From Anaerosinus sp. (GTDB lineage Bacteria; Bacillota; Negativicutes; JARBTT01), in assembly GCA_029240055.1 (NCBI GenBank), contig JARBTT010000009.1:1-34849 (forward strand): a stretch of DNA of 34,849 nucleotides. The letters run 5' to 3'. Positions 6,856-14,428 of the stretch are shown piece by piece (positions within the stretch are counted from its first letter, which is position 1; each line of letters starts with the position of its first letter). The position numbers and the translations under genes are program-made. The notes under the pieces are model-generated. The model saw only the letters and a list, made by a program, of their open reading frames with translations, ran no database searches and was not told the DNA's origin.

Positions 6856-7305
6856 ATGGCTATTGATGAAATTTTAGATGAGATTGAACATTTATTGCTT
6901 GAGGCAGGCCGAGTTCCTTTTACGAATAAGCGAGTTATTGAAGAAGATGATATGGTTCGTTTAATTGATGAGTTGCGAGATGAATTACTGAAAGAAATTC
7001 AAGAAGCTAATAGCTTGGTTAGAGATAGAGAACAGATTATTGCTGATGCAAAACGTGAAGCGAATAATATTGTAGAACAGGCTAAGATGTATGCGATAAA
7101 ATTAACAGATGAGCATGAAGTAGTTAAGATAGCGCAAACACAAGCGAAAGAAATTGTTGAAAAATCTATGCAAAATTCAAAAGAATTAAAAGAAAATTCT
7201 TTAGAATATGCTGATGAAGTATTTAAACATTTGGCTTCAAATATCAGTAGCGCTTTAGATGTGATTCAGAAAGCTCATGCAAATCTAAATCAAAATAAAA
7301 AATAA
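6856..7305 (+). CDS. Coiled-coil protein of the coaD neighbourhood
   Basis: About 149 aa. The N-terminal ~40 residues form a conserved-looking head (IDEILDEIEHLLLEAGRVPF and a following DDMVRLIDELRD), then a long charged helical coiled coil runs to the C-terminus. Similar proteins commonly follow coaD in Clostridia and Negativicutes. They are often labelled ATPase or F0 subunit b-like on coiled-coil similarity alone; there is no P-loop here. The head vaguely recalls DivIVA/GpsB-type scaffolds, but that is speculation. The ATG at 6856 is in frame, 10 nt after GGAGG. Another ATG at 6851 is closer to the ribosome-binding site but opens an 8-codon ORF in another frame. It ends the rsmD-coaD transcript, with a terminator right after. 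Confidence 0.8.
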   Translation: MAIDEILDEIEHLLLEAGRVPFTNKRVIEEDDMVRLIDELRDELLKEIQEANSLVRDREQIIADAKREANNIVEQAKMYAIKLTDEHEVVKIAQTQAKEIVEKSMQNSKELKENSLEYADEVFKHLASNISSALDVIQKAHANLNQNKK

Positions 7306-7313
7306 TAGCAAGT

Positions 7314-7342
7314 AAAGCCACCTTTTTTTGAGTGGCTTTTTT
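7314..7342 (+). terminator. Terminator of the rsmD-coaD operon
   Basis: An 8-bp stem (AAAGCCAC 7314-7321 with GTGGCTTT 7332-7339) and a loop rich in T are followed by further T residues. It starts 8 bp after the coiled-coil gene stop. Confidence 0.85.
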
Positions 7343-7370
7343 ATCAAATGCATAGTATTTTACATACATA

Positions 7371-7412
7371 TACAAAAAGATAAGAGAAGGTACCTTCTCT
7401 TATCTTTTTGTA
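7371..7412. terminator. 42-bp perfect palindrome, terminator of ylbJ
   Basis: Two 21-bp arms are exact reverse complements with no loop, centred on a GGTACC hexamer. Each arm ends in a T-run on the outgoing strand (TCTTTTTGTA), so the hairpin can terminate in both directions. It overlaps the last codons and the stop (7400-7402) of ylbJ on the minus strand, and lies 30 bp beyond the terminator of the opposing operon. It most likely ends ylbJ mRNA and backs up the plus-strand terminator. Confidence 0.8.
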
Positions 7413-8647
7413 TAAAGGTAGATTTTTTTTGTTAGATGTATAATCAGCGAGATACTTAGTAAAATAAATAAAACTAAGATCAGTTGATTGAAGGTTTGCG
7501 CTAATCTGTTAAAACAAAAAAAGATTGAACTTGTATCATTTGTCATGACGGGTAAGGTGAATAAGTGCATTACGCTTTGCCAAGGGCCTAAAAAGAGTAG
7601 CGTTAATATAGCAGCTAATAATGAATGTAATAGGCGAGCTAACATATATGGCATCATATTTATTCCAGCTTCAATTACGATGCTAGCCACTTGCCCGTGG
7701 ACACAAAGACCACTCCAAGCAATAATGGCGCTAGCAATGGCTACTTTGTCATTTAATGGGGCGATCGCTTGGCTGGCAGCCAAAGTTCCTAAGTCTATTT
7801 CAAATAAGCCGACACTTAATGATTGTGCAAGATTTGTACTGATTCCTATTACATCAAGTAAGAGTGAAAAAAATGAGTCAAGATAGGTTGTAACCCCAAC
7901 TGTTGATAAAATCCTTAAAAACACAGAGAATACTATAATAAATCCACCGATTAATAGAATTGTATTCATCGATGATTTTATTGAATCTCCTAGCAATGCG
8001 CTAAAAGAACGATTATCTTTCTTGCGGGATTTATATAGTTCTTGAAATGCGCGAATGAATATATTTTTAGATTCTATAATTTCGTTATCAAGAGAATACT
8101 GATCACGATTTCTTCCGTAAAAACGATAGATCAGTCCAACCAATAGGCTTGCTAAGTAATGAGCGATTGCTAGTGTTGCGCCAAGTTCGGGCAGCGCAAA
8201 CATGCCAACTGCAACAGCCCCGAACATGAATAATGGATCGGCGGTATTTGTAAATGCCAATAATCTTTCAGCTTCAACCTTGCTACAAAGATTGTCTTTT
8301 CGGAATTTACATGTAATTACTGCATCCATTGGGTATCCAGAAGCAAGCCCCATTGAAAGGGCAAAAGCTCCAATACCAGGTACATTGAAGATAGGACGCA
8401 TAAGTGGCTCTAATAAAATGCCTAAGGCATGAACGACGCCAATACCCATAAGAATTTCTGATAATATAAAAAAAGGTAATAATGATGGGAAAACTACATT
8501 CCACCATAGATTTAGCCCTATAATTGCAGAGTCAAAAGTTTCTTTTGGATATTGGATCATCGCTATTGTAAGAAATAAAGTAAAAGATGCAATAGAATAG
8601 GTAATTATTTTAGAATGATATTGTTTTTCTTTTGGTAATGTAGACAA
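7400..8647 (-). CDS. ylbJ: Sporulation integral membrane protein YlbJ
   Basis: A 415-aa multi-pass membrane protein of the nucleoside-recognition (Gate) domain family. In Bacillus, YlbJ is made in the mother cell under sigma-E and is needed for normal heat-resistant spores; the transported molecule is unknown. Recognisable stretches are WNVVFPSLLPFFILSEILMG, SGYPMDAVITCKFRK, LLAFTNTADPLFMFG and the later GLFEIDLGT. Hydrophobic segments occur throughout, including one near the C-terminus. The start is TTG at 8647, supported by GGAGGA 7 nt upstream. It is the ylbJ position of the ylb cluster but is reversed relative to rsmD-coaD and to the patatin gene. No convincing sigma-E promoter was found. 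Its stop lies inside a perfect palindrome. Confidence 0.92.
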   Translation of the reverse strand: MSTLPKEKQYHSKIITYSIASFTLFLTIAMIQYPKETFDSAIIGLNLWWNVVFPSLLPFFILSEILMGIGVVHALGILLEPLMRPIFNVPGIGAFALSMGLASGYPMDAVITCKFRKDNLCSKVEAERLLAFTNTADPLFMFGAVAVGMFALPELGATLAIAHYLASLLVGLIYRFYGRNRDQYSLDNEIIESKNIFIRAFQELYKSRKKDNRSFSALLGDSIKSSMNTILLIGGFIIVFSVFLRILSTVGVTTYLDSFFSLLLDVIGISTNLAQSLSVGLFEIDLGTLAASQAIAPLNDKVAIASAIIAWSGLCVHGQVASIVIEAGINMMPYMLARLLHSLLAAILTLLFLGPWQSVMHLFTLPVMTNDTSSIFFCFNRLAQTFNQLILVLFILLSISLIIHLTKKIYLYTKR

Positions 8648-8743
8648 AAAAATTTCCTCCTCATTCTAATATATTCCGTTTATAATATATATGAACGCAG
8701 GGGGAAATTATAACTAAATAGACGATATCTGTGGGGTGTTTGA

Positions 8744-9523
8744 ATGCGACTTAAAATTGGTCTGGCTCTTGGTTCTGGGGGCTTGAGAGGCTTAGCCCAT
8801 GTTGGTGTGCTAAAAGTATTAGAAAAAGAAAATATAACGATTGATTATGTTGCTGGATGTAGTATTGGTAGTTTAATTGGTGCCTTATATTGTAGTGGAC
8901 ATAGTGCTGATACGATTTTAAAATTAGCACAAAACTTAGGAAAACGGCATTGGCTTGATTTTCTTGTCCCGAAAATGGGGCTATTTTCAGGTGAAAAAGT
9001 AATAGAAACGATGAATCTATTAACAAAACAAAATTGTTTTTCAGAGCTAGATATACCCCTATCTATAGTAGCTACAGATTTGAATAAAGGGAAAGAAGTT
9101 ATTTTTACTGAAGGGTTAGTAAGTAAAGCTGTAAGAGCAAGTATTTCAGTGCCAGGAGTGTTTGTTCCTTATCAAGTAGATGATATGTTATTAGTTGATG
9201 GAGCGGTACTGAATCCTACGCCAACCGATGTTGCTTTAAAAATGGGTGCTGATATCGTAATTGCAGTCGACTTATCTCATACCAATTCTAATTGTAAAAT
9301 AAATAATATGTTTGATGTAATTATTCAATCTATTGATATTATGGAAAGAGAATTAATGAAATATAGACATGAGGAAAATAACGTTATTTTAATTAAACCG
9401 GATGTAGCGCATATATCACCTAGTTCATTTGAACATATTGATGAATGCGTTACAATAGGGGAAAAGAGTACTTATGACAGTTTAGATCAATTATATAAAA
9501 TAATTGAAAAGATAAAAGCTTAA
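8744..9523 (+). CDS. Patatin-like phospholipase (YlbK/RssA-type)
   Basis: A 259-aa patatin-fold serine hydrolase with the complete Ser-Asp dyad machinery. The oxyanion loop is GSGGLRG (10-16), the nucleophile elbow is GCSIG with Ser40, and Asp152 lies in the VDGAVLNP motif. The family hydrolyses acyl esters of phospholipids or related lipids; the substrate here is unknown. It corresponds to ylbK of the Bacillus cluster. No signal peptide is visible, so it is probably cytosolic or peripheral. A GGGGTG ribosome-binding site precedes the ATG. It ends one base before the stop of tmcAL on the opposite strand, leaving no room for a terminator. Confidence 0.92.
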   Translation: MRLKIGLALGSGGLRGLAHVGVLKVLEKENITIDYVAGCSIGSLIGALYCSGHSADTILKLAQNLGKRHWLDFLVPKMGLFSGEKVIETMNLLTKQNCFSELDIPLSIVATDLNKGKEVIFTEGLVSKAVRASISVPGVFVPYQVDDMLLVDGAVLNPTPTDVALKMGADIVIAVDLSHTNSNCKINNMFDVIIQSIDIMERELMKYRHEENNVILIKPDVAHISPSSFEHIDECVTIGEKSTYDSLDQLYKIIEKIKA

Positions 9524-9524
9524 T

Positions 9525-10763
9525 TTATTTTATATAAATAGGAGAATGGATAAAATCTAAACCTCCAGGGTGGTTAGGTGAATACGCAAGTGCGTAAATA
9601 TCTGTGGCATAAGTATCAATTGCTAACATTTTTTCTAAATCGTTTAATTGCTTGGTATTGCGTTTGGTAGTATTTAAAAATTTTGTTGTTTTGCTGATTA
9701 AGGGAATCGAACTTGTCTTTTTTAATTCCTTTATAATTTGGCGTCCTCGATCATTAAATGCTAAAATTCTAGCATAGAGTGGTCCTGTTTTATCAAAATG
9801 AGCGATTGTTTCTTTGGTTGTTCCTAAAATCGAATGGATTAATACTCTTTGTAGCCTGCTTAAAGGATATCGTTTGGTTTTCGTTAGCGTTAATAAATTT
9901 TCTAAGTTTATTGCGTTGGATGAATGATTTATTAGCTTATTTTCTAATCCTTCTGAAATTCCGATGATTTTTTCTAAGTCGTTAGCGTTCGTTGTTCTAA
10001 GTCTGTAAAGAAAAATAGAAGACAAATTATTCAAACAGGGAAAGCTTTTGTTGGTGAAAAATGATGCTTTTAATAGATCATAACTGTAGGTAGGCATAGC
10101 ACTTTTTAATGCCGAAATATCGCAATCTGGTGATTGTAAGTGTGCTCTAATTGCAGTTGCGCTGGCAATTGTATTGGAAATTTCAGTATCATGATAATTG
10201 GCTATAATTCTATTAATAGGAATAGGGACTATGGTTAAGTCATATTTGTTAATTGCTTTAATATATTCTATGGCTAATATATTATTAGGTGAACTTAATA
10301 TTTTTGTTGGAATGCTATAAATTGAGGCAATTGCAATACTCATGGCAGCCGCATAGCTTTTTCCAGCCAATAGATTTTCATGAAATAAATTTATTACTGC
10401 TGTATCCGTTGAAGCATTGGCGATTTTATTAAGAAGATGATACTCTGCATTTTCAGCACCAAAACATACTTCTTTTACGACGCCTAAAGCGTTTAATAAG
10501 CGGATAGATCCCGCCGCAAAATGCTCGGCGCTACGAACTGCGAACACAGTAGGAAGTTCTATAACTAAGTCTACACCTGCTTTTACAGCCATAGTAGCTC
10601 TTGCCCATTTATCAGTAATCATTACATCGCCACGTTGCGTGAAGTTACCACTCATAATACAAATGGTATTTTGATTTTTAGAAGTTCGTTTAGCTTCTTC
10701 TAAGTGGTATTTATGTCCATTGTGAAATGGATTGTACTCAGAAATAAGTCCGATAGCTTGCAT
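9525..10763 (-). CDS. tmcAL: tRNA(Met) cytidine acetate ligase TmcAL
   Basis: 412 aa. TmcAL uses ATP and acetate to form N4-acetylcytidine at the wobble position (C34) of elongator tRNA-Met, which keeps AUG reading accurate. The N-terminal nucleotidyltransferase domain shows AIGLISEYNPFHNGHKYH with the HxGH-type box (14-17). TDKWARATMAVKAGVDLVIE and LPTVFAVRSAEHFA, typical of the family, follow. The start at 10763 gives this exact N-terminus and has AGGTGA 5 nt upstream; a longer frame to 10784 adds only seven unrelated residues. It is the ylbM equivalent but is inverted here, convergent with the patatin gene and divergent from DUF177-rpmF. A 21-bp palindrome lies about 30 bp before its start. 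Confidence 0.94.
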   Translation of the reverse strand: MQAIGLISEYNPFHNGHKYHLEEAKRTSKNQNTICIMSGNFTQRGDVMITDKWARATMAVKAGVDLVIELPTVFAVRSAEHFAAGSIRLLNALGVVKEVCFGAENAEYHLLNKIANASTDTAVINLFHENLLAGKSYAAAMSIAIASIYSIPTKILSSPNNILAIEYIKAINKYDLTIVPIPINRIIANYHDTEISNTIASATAIRAHLQSPDCDISALKSAMPTYSYDLLKASFFTNKSFPCLNNLSSIFLYRLRTTNANDLEKIIGISEGLENKLINHSSNAINLENLLTLTKTKRYPLSRLQRVLIHSILGTTKETIAHFDKTGPLYARILAFNDRGRQIIKELKKTSSIPLISKTTKFLNTTKRNTKQLNDLEKMLAIDTYATDIYALAYSPNHPGGLDFIHSPIYIK

Positions 10764-10792
10764 GTAATCACCTGCATTGCACAAATTTTATA

Positions 10793-10813
10793 TTCCTATG
10801 GTTACCATAGGAA
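10793..10813. repeat. 21-bp perfect palindrome upstream of tmcAL
   Basis: TTCCTATGGT, a central T, then ACCATAGGAA: 10-bp arms with one central base. It lies in the ~200-bp divergent spacer, 30 bp from the tmcAL start and 100 bp before the DUF177 promoter. No T-run follows, so it looks more like an operator or a leader hairpin of tmcAL mRNA than a terminator. Confidence 0.55.
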
Positions 10814-10912
10814 AGATACTTAATAGTTTAACATTTTATGACTAATAATATATACTGTATTTGACGAAAGATAAATACTTTATGATTTATATTTTAAAAC
10901 GAATTAATAATC

Positions 10913-10941
10913 TTGACAAATACTAGCTTCATAGCTATAAT
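10913..10941 (+). promoter_or_regulatory. Consensus promoter of DUF177-rpmF
   Basis: TTGACA (10913-10918), a 17-nt spacer and TATAAT (10936-10941): a full sigma-A consensus match. The start should be near 10948, giving a leader of under 20 nt. This placement rules out a TTG start at 10945 for the DUF177 gene. Confidence 0.92.
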
Positions 10942-10965
10942 AGATTGAGGTTGAGGTGGAATATG

Positions 10966-11472
10966 ATGAAAATTAATGTTATACAATCTCAAGAAAATAT
11001 TGGTGAACAGTACATATTTGAATTTGTTACTTCTGCTAATGATCTTGATGTTATTGTTGATCAGTATTCGATTCAGGGTGATATAACAGTAAAAGGTTAC
11101 ATTGTTAATACTGGTAATGCTTTTAAGGTAAGTGGAAATATTGATTTACTGAAGCATTTTCAATGCGATCGTTGCCTAGAAAATTTCACTCACAAACAAG
11201 AGTTTTCTTTTTCGGAGGAATATAAAAGAGTAGATGACATTGTTTTAGATTCTGATGAGATGATTGGTTTTAGTGGCGACTATATAGATATCTCTGATTT
11301 GGTTCGAGAAGCTATATTATTATCACAGCCACTAAATAACATATGTAGTTCTGAATGTCGTGGATTGTGTATTAAGTGCGGTGCTAATCTGAATGAAAAA
11401 GATTGTGGCTGCGATCGACATATTATGGATCCTAGACTTGCGGCATTACAAAAACTTTTTAATAAGAATTAA
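10966..11472 (+). CDS. DUF177 / YceD family protein (YlbN)
   Basis: 168 aa from the ATG at 10966, which is 7 nt from GAGGTG; the adjacent ATG at 10963 is an alternative. The family (YceD in E. coli, YlbN in Bacillus) nearly always precedes rpmF and is thought to act in 23S rRNA or large-subunit biogenesis. Details are unsettled. A central FQCDRCLENF and a C-terminal ECRGLCIKCGANLNEKDC cluster look zinc-binding. The tail DPRLAALQKLF is characteristic. It has a perfect-consensus promoter and is followed by rpmF after 50 bp, so both are co-transcribed. Confidence 0.9.
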   Translation: MKINVIQSQENIGEQYIFEFVTSANDLDVIVDQYSIQGDITVKGYIVNTGNAFKVSGNIDLLKHFQCDRCLENFTHKQEFSFSEEYKRVDDIVLDSDEMIGFSGDYIDISDLVREAILLSQPLNNICSSECRGLCIKCGANLNEKDCGCDRHIMDPRLAALQKLFNKN

Positions 11473-11522
11473 TCGAGAATCGGGGGAGTTTTCACCTGAT
11501 TTGTTTTAAGGAGGTGTAATAA

Positions 11523-11702
11523 ATGGCAGTACCTAAACGCAAAATGTCTAAAGCTCGTCGTGATAAGCGTCGTGCTAATTGGAAATTAACTGTTCCTGGT
11601 CTTATTGCATGTCCGCAATGTCATGAACCTAAAATGCCACATCGTGTATGTTCTGAATGTGGTCACTACAATGGTAAACTAGTTATTGAAGTAGCAGAAT
11701 AA
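11523..11702 (+). CDS. rpmF: 50S ribosomal protein L32
   Basis: A 59-aa zinc-ribbon ribosomal protein. It starts with the signature [17 protein letters not shown]. The Cys pairs CPQC (30-33) and CSEC (43-46) bind zinc. A strong AAGGAGGTG ribosome-binding site lies 8 nt upstream of the ATG. The DUF177-rpmF pair is conserved across bacteria. In many species, as here, the fatty-acid genes plsX and fabH follow, but in this window a strong terminator and a new promoter separate them. Confidence 0.97.
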   Translation: MAVPKRKMSKARRDKRRANWKLTVPGLIACPQCHEPKMPHRVCSECGHYNGKLVIEVAE

Positions 11703-11713
11703 TTTGTTTCGAT

Positions 11714-11756
11714 ATGAGCAAGATATAAGTTAACTTATATCTTGCTCATTCTTTTT
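11714..11756 (+). terminator. Terminator of DUF177-rpmF (36-bp perfect palindrome)
   Basis: Two exact 18-bp arms (11714-11731 and 11732-11749) are followed by TCTTTTTA. The hairpin starts 12 bp after the rpmF stop and ends just before the fapR -35. Confidence 0.9.
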
Positions 11757-11758
11757 AC

Positions 11759-11787
11759 TTGCCTTTTTTATATAGTATGTTTATAAT
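11759..11787 (+). promoter_or_regulatory. Promoter of the fapR-fab operon
   Basis: TTGCCT (11759-11764), a 17-nt spacer and a perfect TATAAT (11782-11787). The start should lie near 11794, directly upstream of the FapR-type operator. Confidence 0.75.
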
Positions 11788-11805
11788 GGTTAATGACAAC
11801 TGGTT

Positions 11806-11822
11806 ATAGTATCTAGTACTAA
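11806..11822 (+). promoter_or_regulatory. FapR-type operator
   Basis: ATAGTATCTAGTACTAA matches the FapR consensus as I recall it (TTAGTA-YCTRG-TACTAA): half sites TAGTA and TACTA flank a five-base centre. It lies about 12 nt downstream of the predicted start and 18 nt before fapR. Bound FapR would therefore block the operon until malonyl-CoA releases it. This implies autoregulation and control of the downstream plsX-fab genes. Confidence 0.8.
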
Positions 11823-11839
11823 AAAAAGGTGATAAGTGT

Positions 11840-12394
11840 ATGATGCGTGTAAAAAAGAAAATTAGACAACAATTATTGTTGAATAATATGAAAGAAAAAC
11901 CTTTTCTTACGGATGAAGAATTGGCGAAGTTATTACATGTTAGTATTCAAACAATACGTTTAGACCGTTTGGAACTAGGTATTCCAGAGCTGCGTGAACG
12001 CATAAAAAAAATGGCTGAAAACGCACAAACTAAAGTAAAGTCGATTGCAAGTGGAGATGTTGTTGGTGAGTTAATTGATGTAGAACTTGGAAAATCAGGG
12101 ATTTCGTTGATGAAGATCACGGAAGAGATGGTTTTTGAAAAGACACAAGTTGCTCGCGGACATCATGTTTTTTCCCAGGCCAATTCATTAGCCCTTGCAG
12201 TTATTGATGCTCCGACAGCAGTAACTGGAGTGGCTAATATAAAATATAAGATTCCAGTACATATTGGAGAAAAGTTAGTTGCGAAAGCTGAAATAGTTAA
12301 AATAAGAGGCAATAAATACTTTATTTGGGTTAAAACTAGAAATGAGACACAAGAAGTGTTTCGAGCGAAGTTTATCATGGTTTCGTTAGAATAA
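11840..12394 (+). CDS. fapR: Transcription factor FapR (malonyl-CoA-responsive repressor)
   Basis: A 184-aa repressor of fatty-acid and phospholipid synthesis genes. In Bacillus and Staphylococcus, malonyl-CoA binds the hot-dog domain and releases the protein from DNA. A DeoR-like helix-turn-helix spans about 22-45 (LTDEELAKLLHVSIQTIRLD). A linker (LRERIKKMAENA) and the hot-dog effector domain follow, with ARGHHVFSQANSLALAVIDA as its core helix. The start at 11840 has AAGGTGA 7 nt upstream; the next codon is also ATG. It is first in the operon, with plsX 16 bp later and a FapR-type box in its leader. Confidence 0.95.
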   Translation: MMRVKKKIRQQLLLNNMKEKPFLTDEELAKLLHVSIQTIRLDRLELGIPELRERIKKMAENAQTKVKSIASGDVVGELIDVELGKSGISLMKITEEMVFEKTQVARGHHVFSQANSLALAVIDAPTAVTGVANIKYKIPVHIGEKLVAKAEIVKIRGNKYFIWVKTRNETQEVFRAKFIMVSLE

Positions 12395-12410
12395 TGGGGG
12401 GACCTAGTAT

Positions 12411-13430
12411 ATGAAGATTGCGGTTGATGCTATGGGGGGCGATTTTGCTCCAGAGCAGATAGTGCTAGGTGTAATAGCAGCTGCCAAGGAATATGATTGT
12501 GAAATCGTTTTAGTTGGAGATGAAATGAAAATTAAAACTGTTCTAGAACAATCGCCTGACTGGAAAAATCTGAAGATTTCTATACATCATGCCAATGATG
12601 TTATAGGCATGGACGAGCATCCAGGTGCTGCTGTAAGAAGGAAAAAAGATTCCTCTATTGTTGTAGCTACTCGTTTAGTGAAAGATGGTATCTGTGATGC
12701 AGTTTTATCAGCGGGCAGTACGGGAGCTGCTGTTGCAGCAGCTTTATTCGGCTTGGGGAGAATAAAAGGTATTGATAGACCAACAATAGCAACACCAATG
12801 CCTAATATTAATGGTGTGACTATGCTTTTAGATTCAGGTGCAAATGTCGATAGCAAACCTCACCAATTGGTGCAAAGTGCAATTATGGGATCTATTTATT
12901 CTGAGTATGTTTTCGGTATAGAAAATCCTAGAGTTGGTTTGTTAAATATTGGTGAAGAAGCGACAAAAGGAAATGAGCAAGTATTAGCTACATATCCATT
13001 ACTAGAAAGCTTAAATACAATTAATTTTGTTGGAAATGCAGAAGGAAGAGACATTCCTAATGGTAGTGTTGACGTTGTTGTTTGTGATGGCTTTGTTGGA
13101 AATGTAGTACTTAAATTTGGCGAAGGTCTTGCGAAAACAATCATTAAATTAATTAAAGATGCAATCAAGGAAAGTAATGTTTTCACAAAATTAGCAGCAT
13201 TAATGTTGGCACCTACTTTGAAGAAGTTGAGTAAAAAAATTGACTATGCAGAATATGGTGGGGCACCGCTCCTAGGTGTTAACGGTTGTTTTATTATTTG
13301 TCACGGTAGTTCCAATGCAAAGGCGATAAAAAGTGCCATAGGCGTTGCAAATGAATATGTTAGTAAAAATGTTTTAGAACATATTAGAGAGAATATTGCA
13401 AAGGAGGAAATATTAGATAATGCAAACTAA
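12411..13430 (+). CDS. plsX: Phosphate acyltransferase PlsX
   Basis: Converts acyl-ACP and phosphate into acyl-phosphate, the acyl donor for PlsY in phosphatidic-acid synthesis. It is a peripheral membrane enzyme. The protein is 339 aa with the family N-terminus KIAVDAMGGDFAPE. Other conserved stretches are VLSAGSTGAAVAAALF, LLDSGANVDSKPHQL, LLNIGEEATKGNEQ and VCDGFVGNVVLKFGEG. The last 11 bases overlap the start of fabH, whose AAAGGAGG ribosome-binding site lies inside plsX. It therefore links membrane lipid synthesis directly to FASII within one FapR-controlled operon. Confidence 0.97.
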   Translation: MKIAVDAMGGDFAPEQIVLGVIAAAKEYDCEIVLVGDEMKIKTVLEQSPDWKNLKISIHHANDVIGMDEHPGAAVRRKKDSSIVVATRLVKDGICDAVLSAGSTGAAVAAALFGLGRIKGIDRPTIATPMPNINGVTMLLDSGANVDSKPHQLVQSAIMGSIYSEYVFGIENPRVGLLNIGEEATKGNEQVLATYPLLESLNTINFVGNAEGRDIPNGSVDVVVCDGFVGNVVLKFGEGLAKTIIKLIKDAIKESNVFTKLAALMLAPTLKKLSKKIDYAEYGGAPLLGVNGCFIICHGSSNAKAIKSAIGVANEYVSKNVLEHIRENIAKEEILDNAN

Positions 13431-14424
13431 AGATATAAGTGTTGGAATTATTGGTACTGGTTATTATGTTCCCGAAAAAGTATTAACAAATTTCGATTTG
13501 GAAAAAATGGTAGAGACAAACAATGAATGGATTGTTGATCGTACTGGAATCAGTGAACGTAGAATTGCTGATGAAAATGTTCCTACTTCGGAAATTGCAA
13601 TCCATGCAGCTGAAAATGCATTGAAAAATGCCGATGTATCTCCGGAAGAAATTGATTTAATTATTTTTGCTACATTAACACCGGATACCGTAATTCCATC
13701 GGCGGCGTGTATCATTCAAAATAAATTAAAGGCCGTGAATGCTGCAGCTTTTGATTTGTCAGCAGCTTGTTCAGGCTTCGTATATGGAATTAGTGTTGGT
13801 AGTCAATTTATCAAATCTGGTATGTATAAAAAAGTGCTTGTAGTAGCAGCGGAAACTTTATCAAAACTTATAAATTGGGAAGATAGAAATACTTGCATTT
13901 TATTTGGTGATGGTGCAGGCGCGGCTGTTTTAAGCCAAGTAGACGACGGCTATGGTATATTAGGAATTGAACTTGGAGCGGATGGTTCTGGTGGAGATTT
14001 CTTAAATGTTCCTGCTAGTGGAAGTTTACATCCTGCTACTACCAAAACGATTGAAGATAAATTGCATTATATTCATATGAATGGTAGTGAAGTTTTTAAA
14101 TTTGCGATAAAAATTATGGGCGAGGCAGCATTGAAATCTTTAAATGTTGCTGGTTTAAAGCCAAATGATATTGATTGTTTAATACCGCATCAAGCAAATA
14201 TTCGCATTATAAAGTCAGCGGCAAAGCGCTTGAATTTACCAATGGATAAAGTTGTAGTAAATGTTGACAAGTATGGAAATACTTCCGCAGCTTCGATACC
14301 GATTGCTTTATCCGAAGCTGTGGAATCAGGTAGAGTTAAAAAAGGTGATGTTGTTGTGTTAGTTGGTTTTGGTGCTGGTCTTACGTGGGCATCATGTGTT
14401 ATGAAATGGGCTAAGGAGGATTAA
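13420..14424 (+). CDS. fabH: Beta-ketoacyl-ACP synthase III
   Basis: Starts each fatty-acid chain by condensing an acyl-CoA primer with malonyl-ACP. At 334 aa it carries the full thiolase-fold triad: Cys117 in DLSAACSGF, His257 in IPHQANIR and Asn287 in DKYGNTSAAS. The N-terminal TNEWIVDRTGI-type motif appears as NNEWIVDRTGISERRIA. Whether it prefers acetyl or branched primers cannot be read reliably from sequence. Its start overlaps plsX by 11 bp and it is followed by fabK after 4 bp. Confidence 0.97.
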   Translation: MQTKDISVGIIGTGYYVPEKVLTNFDLEKMVETNNEWIVDRTGISERRIADENVPTSEIAIHAAENALKNADVSPEEIDLIIFATLTPDTVIPSAACIIQNKLKAVNAAAFDLSAACSGFVYGISVGSQFIKSGMYKKVLVVAAETLSKLINWEDRNTCILFGDGAGAAVLSQVDDGYGILGIELGADGSGGDFLNVPASGSLHPATTKTIEDKLHYIHMNGSEVFKFAIKIMGEAALKSLNVAGLKPNDIDCLIPHQANIRIIKSAAKRLNLPMDKVVVNVDKYGNTSAASIPIALSEAVESGRVKKGDVVVLVGFGAGLTWASCVMKWAKED

Positions 14425-14428
14425 TATT

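Noticed and set aside
8648-8743. Sigma-E-type promoter for ylbJ
   Set aside because: Only partial matches were found (TTATAAT with CATATATA at 13-nt spacing on the minus strand); too weak to report as a feature.
10945-10965. TTG at 10945 as the start of the DUF177 gene
   Set aside because: It lies between the -10 and the predicted transcription start of a perfect-consensus promoter. The ATG pair at 10963/10966 has the ribosome-binding site.
12896-13186. Antisense frames opposite plsX, fabH and other fab genes
   Set aside because: Open frames opposite strongly conserved genes, with no ribosome-binding sites or recognisable products.
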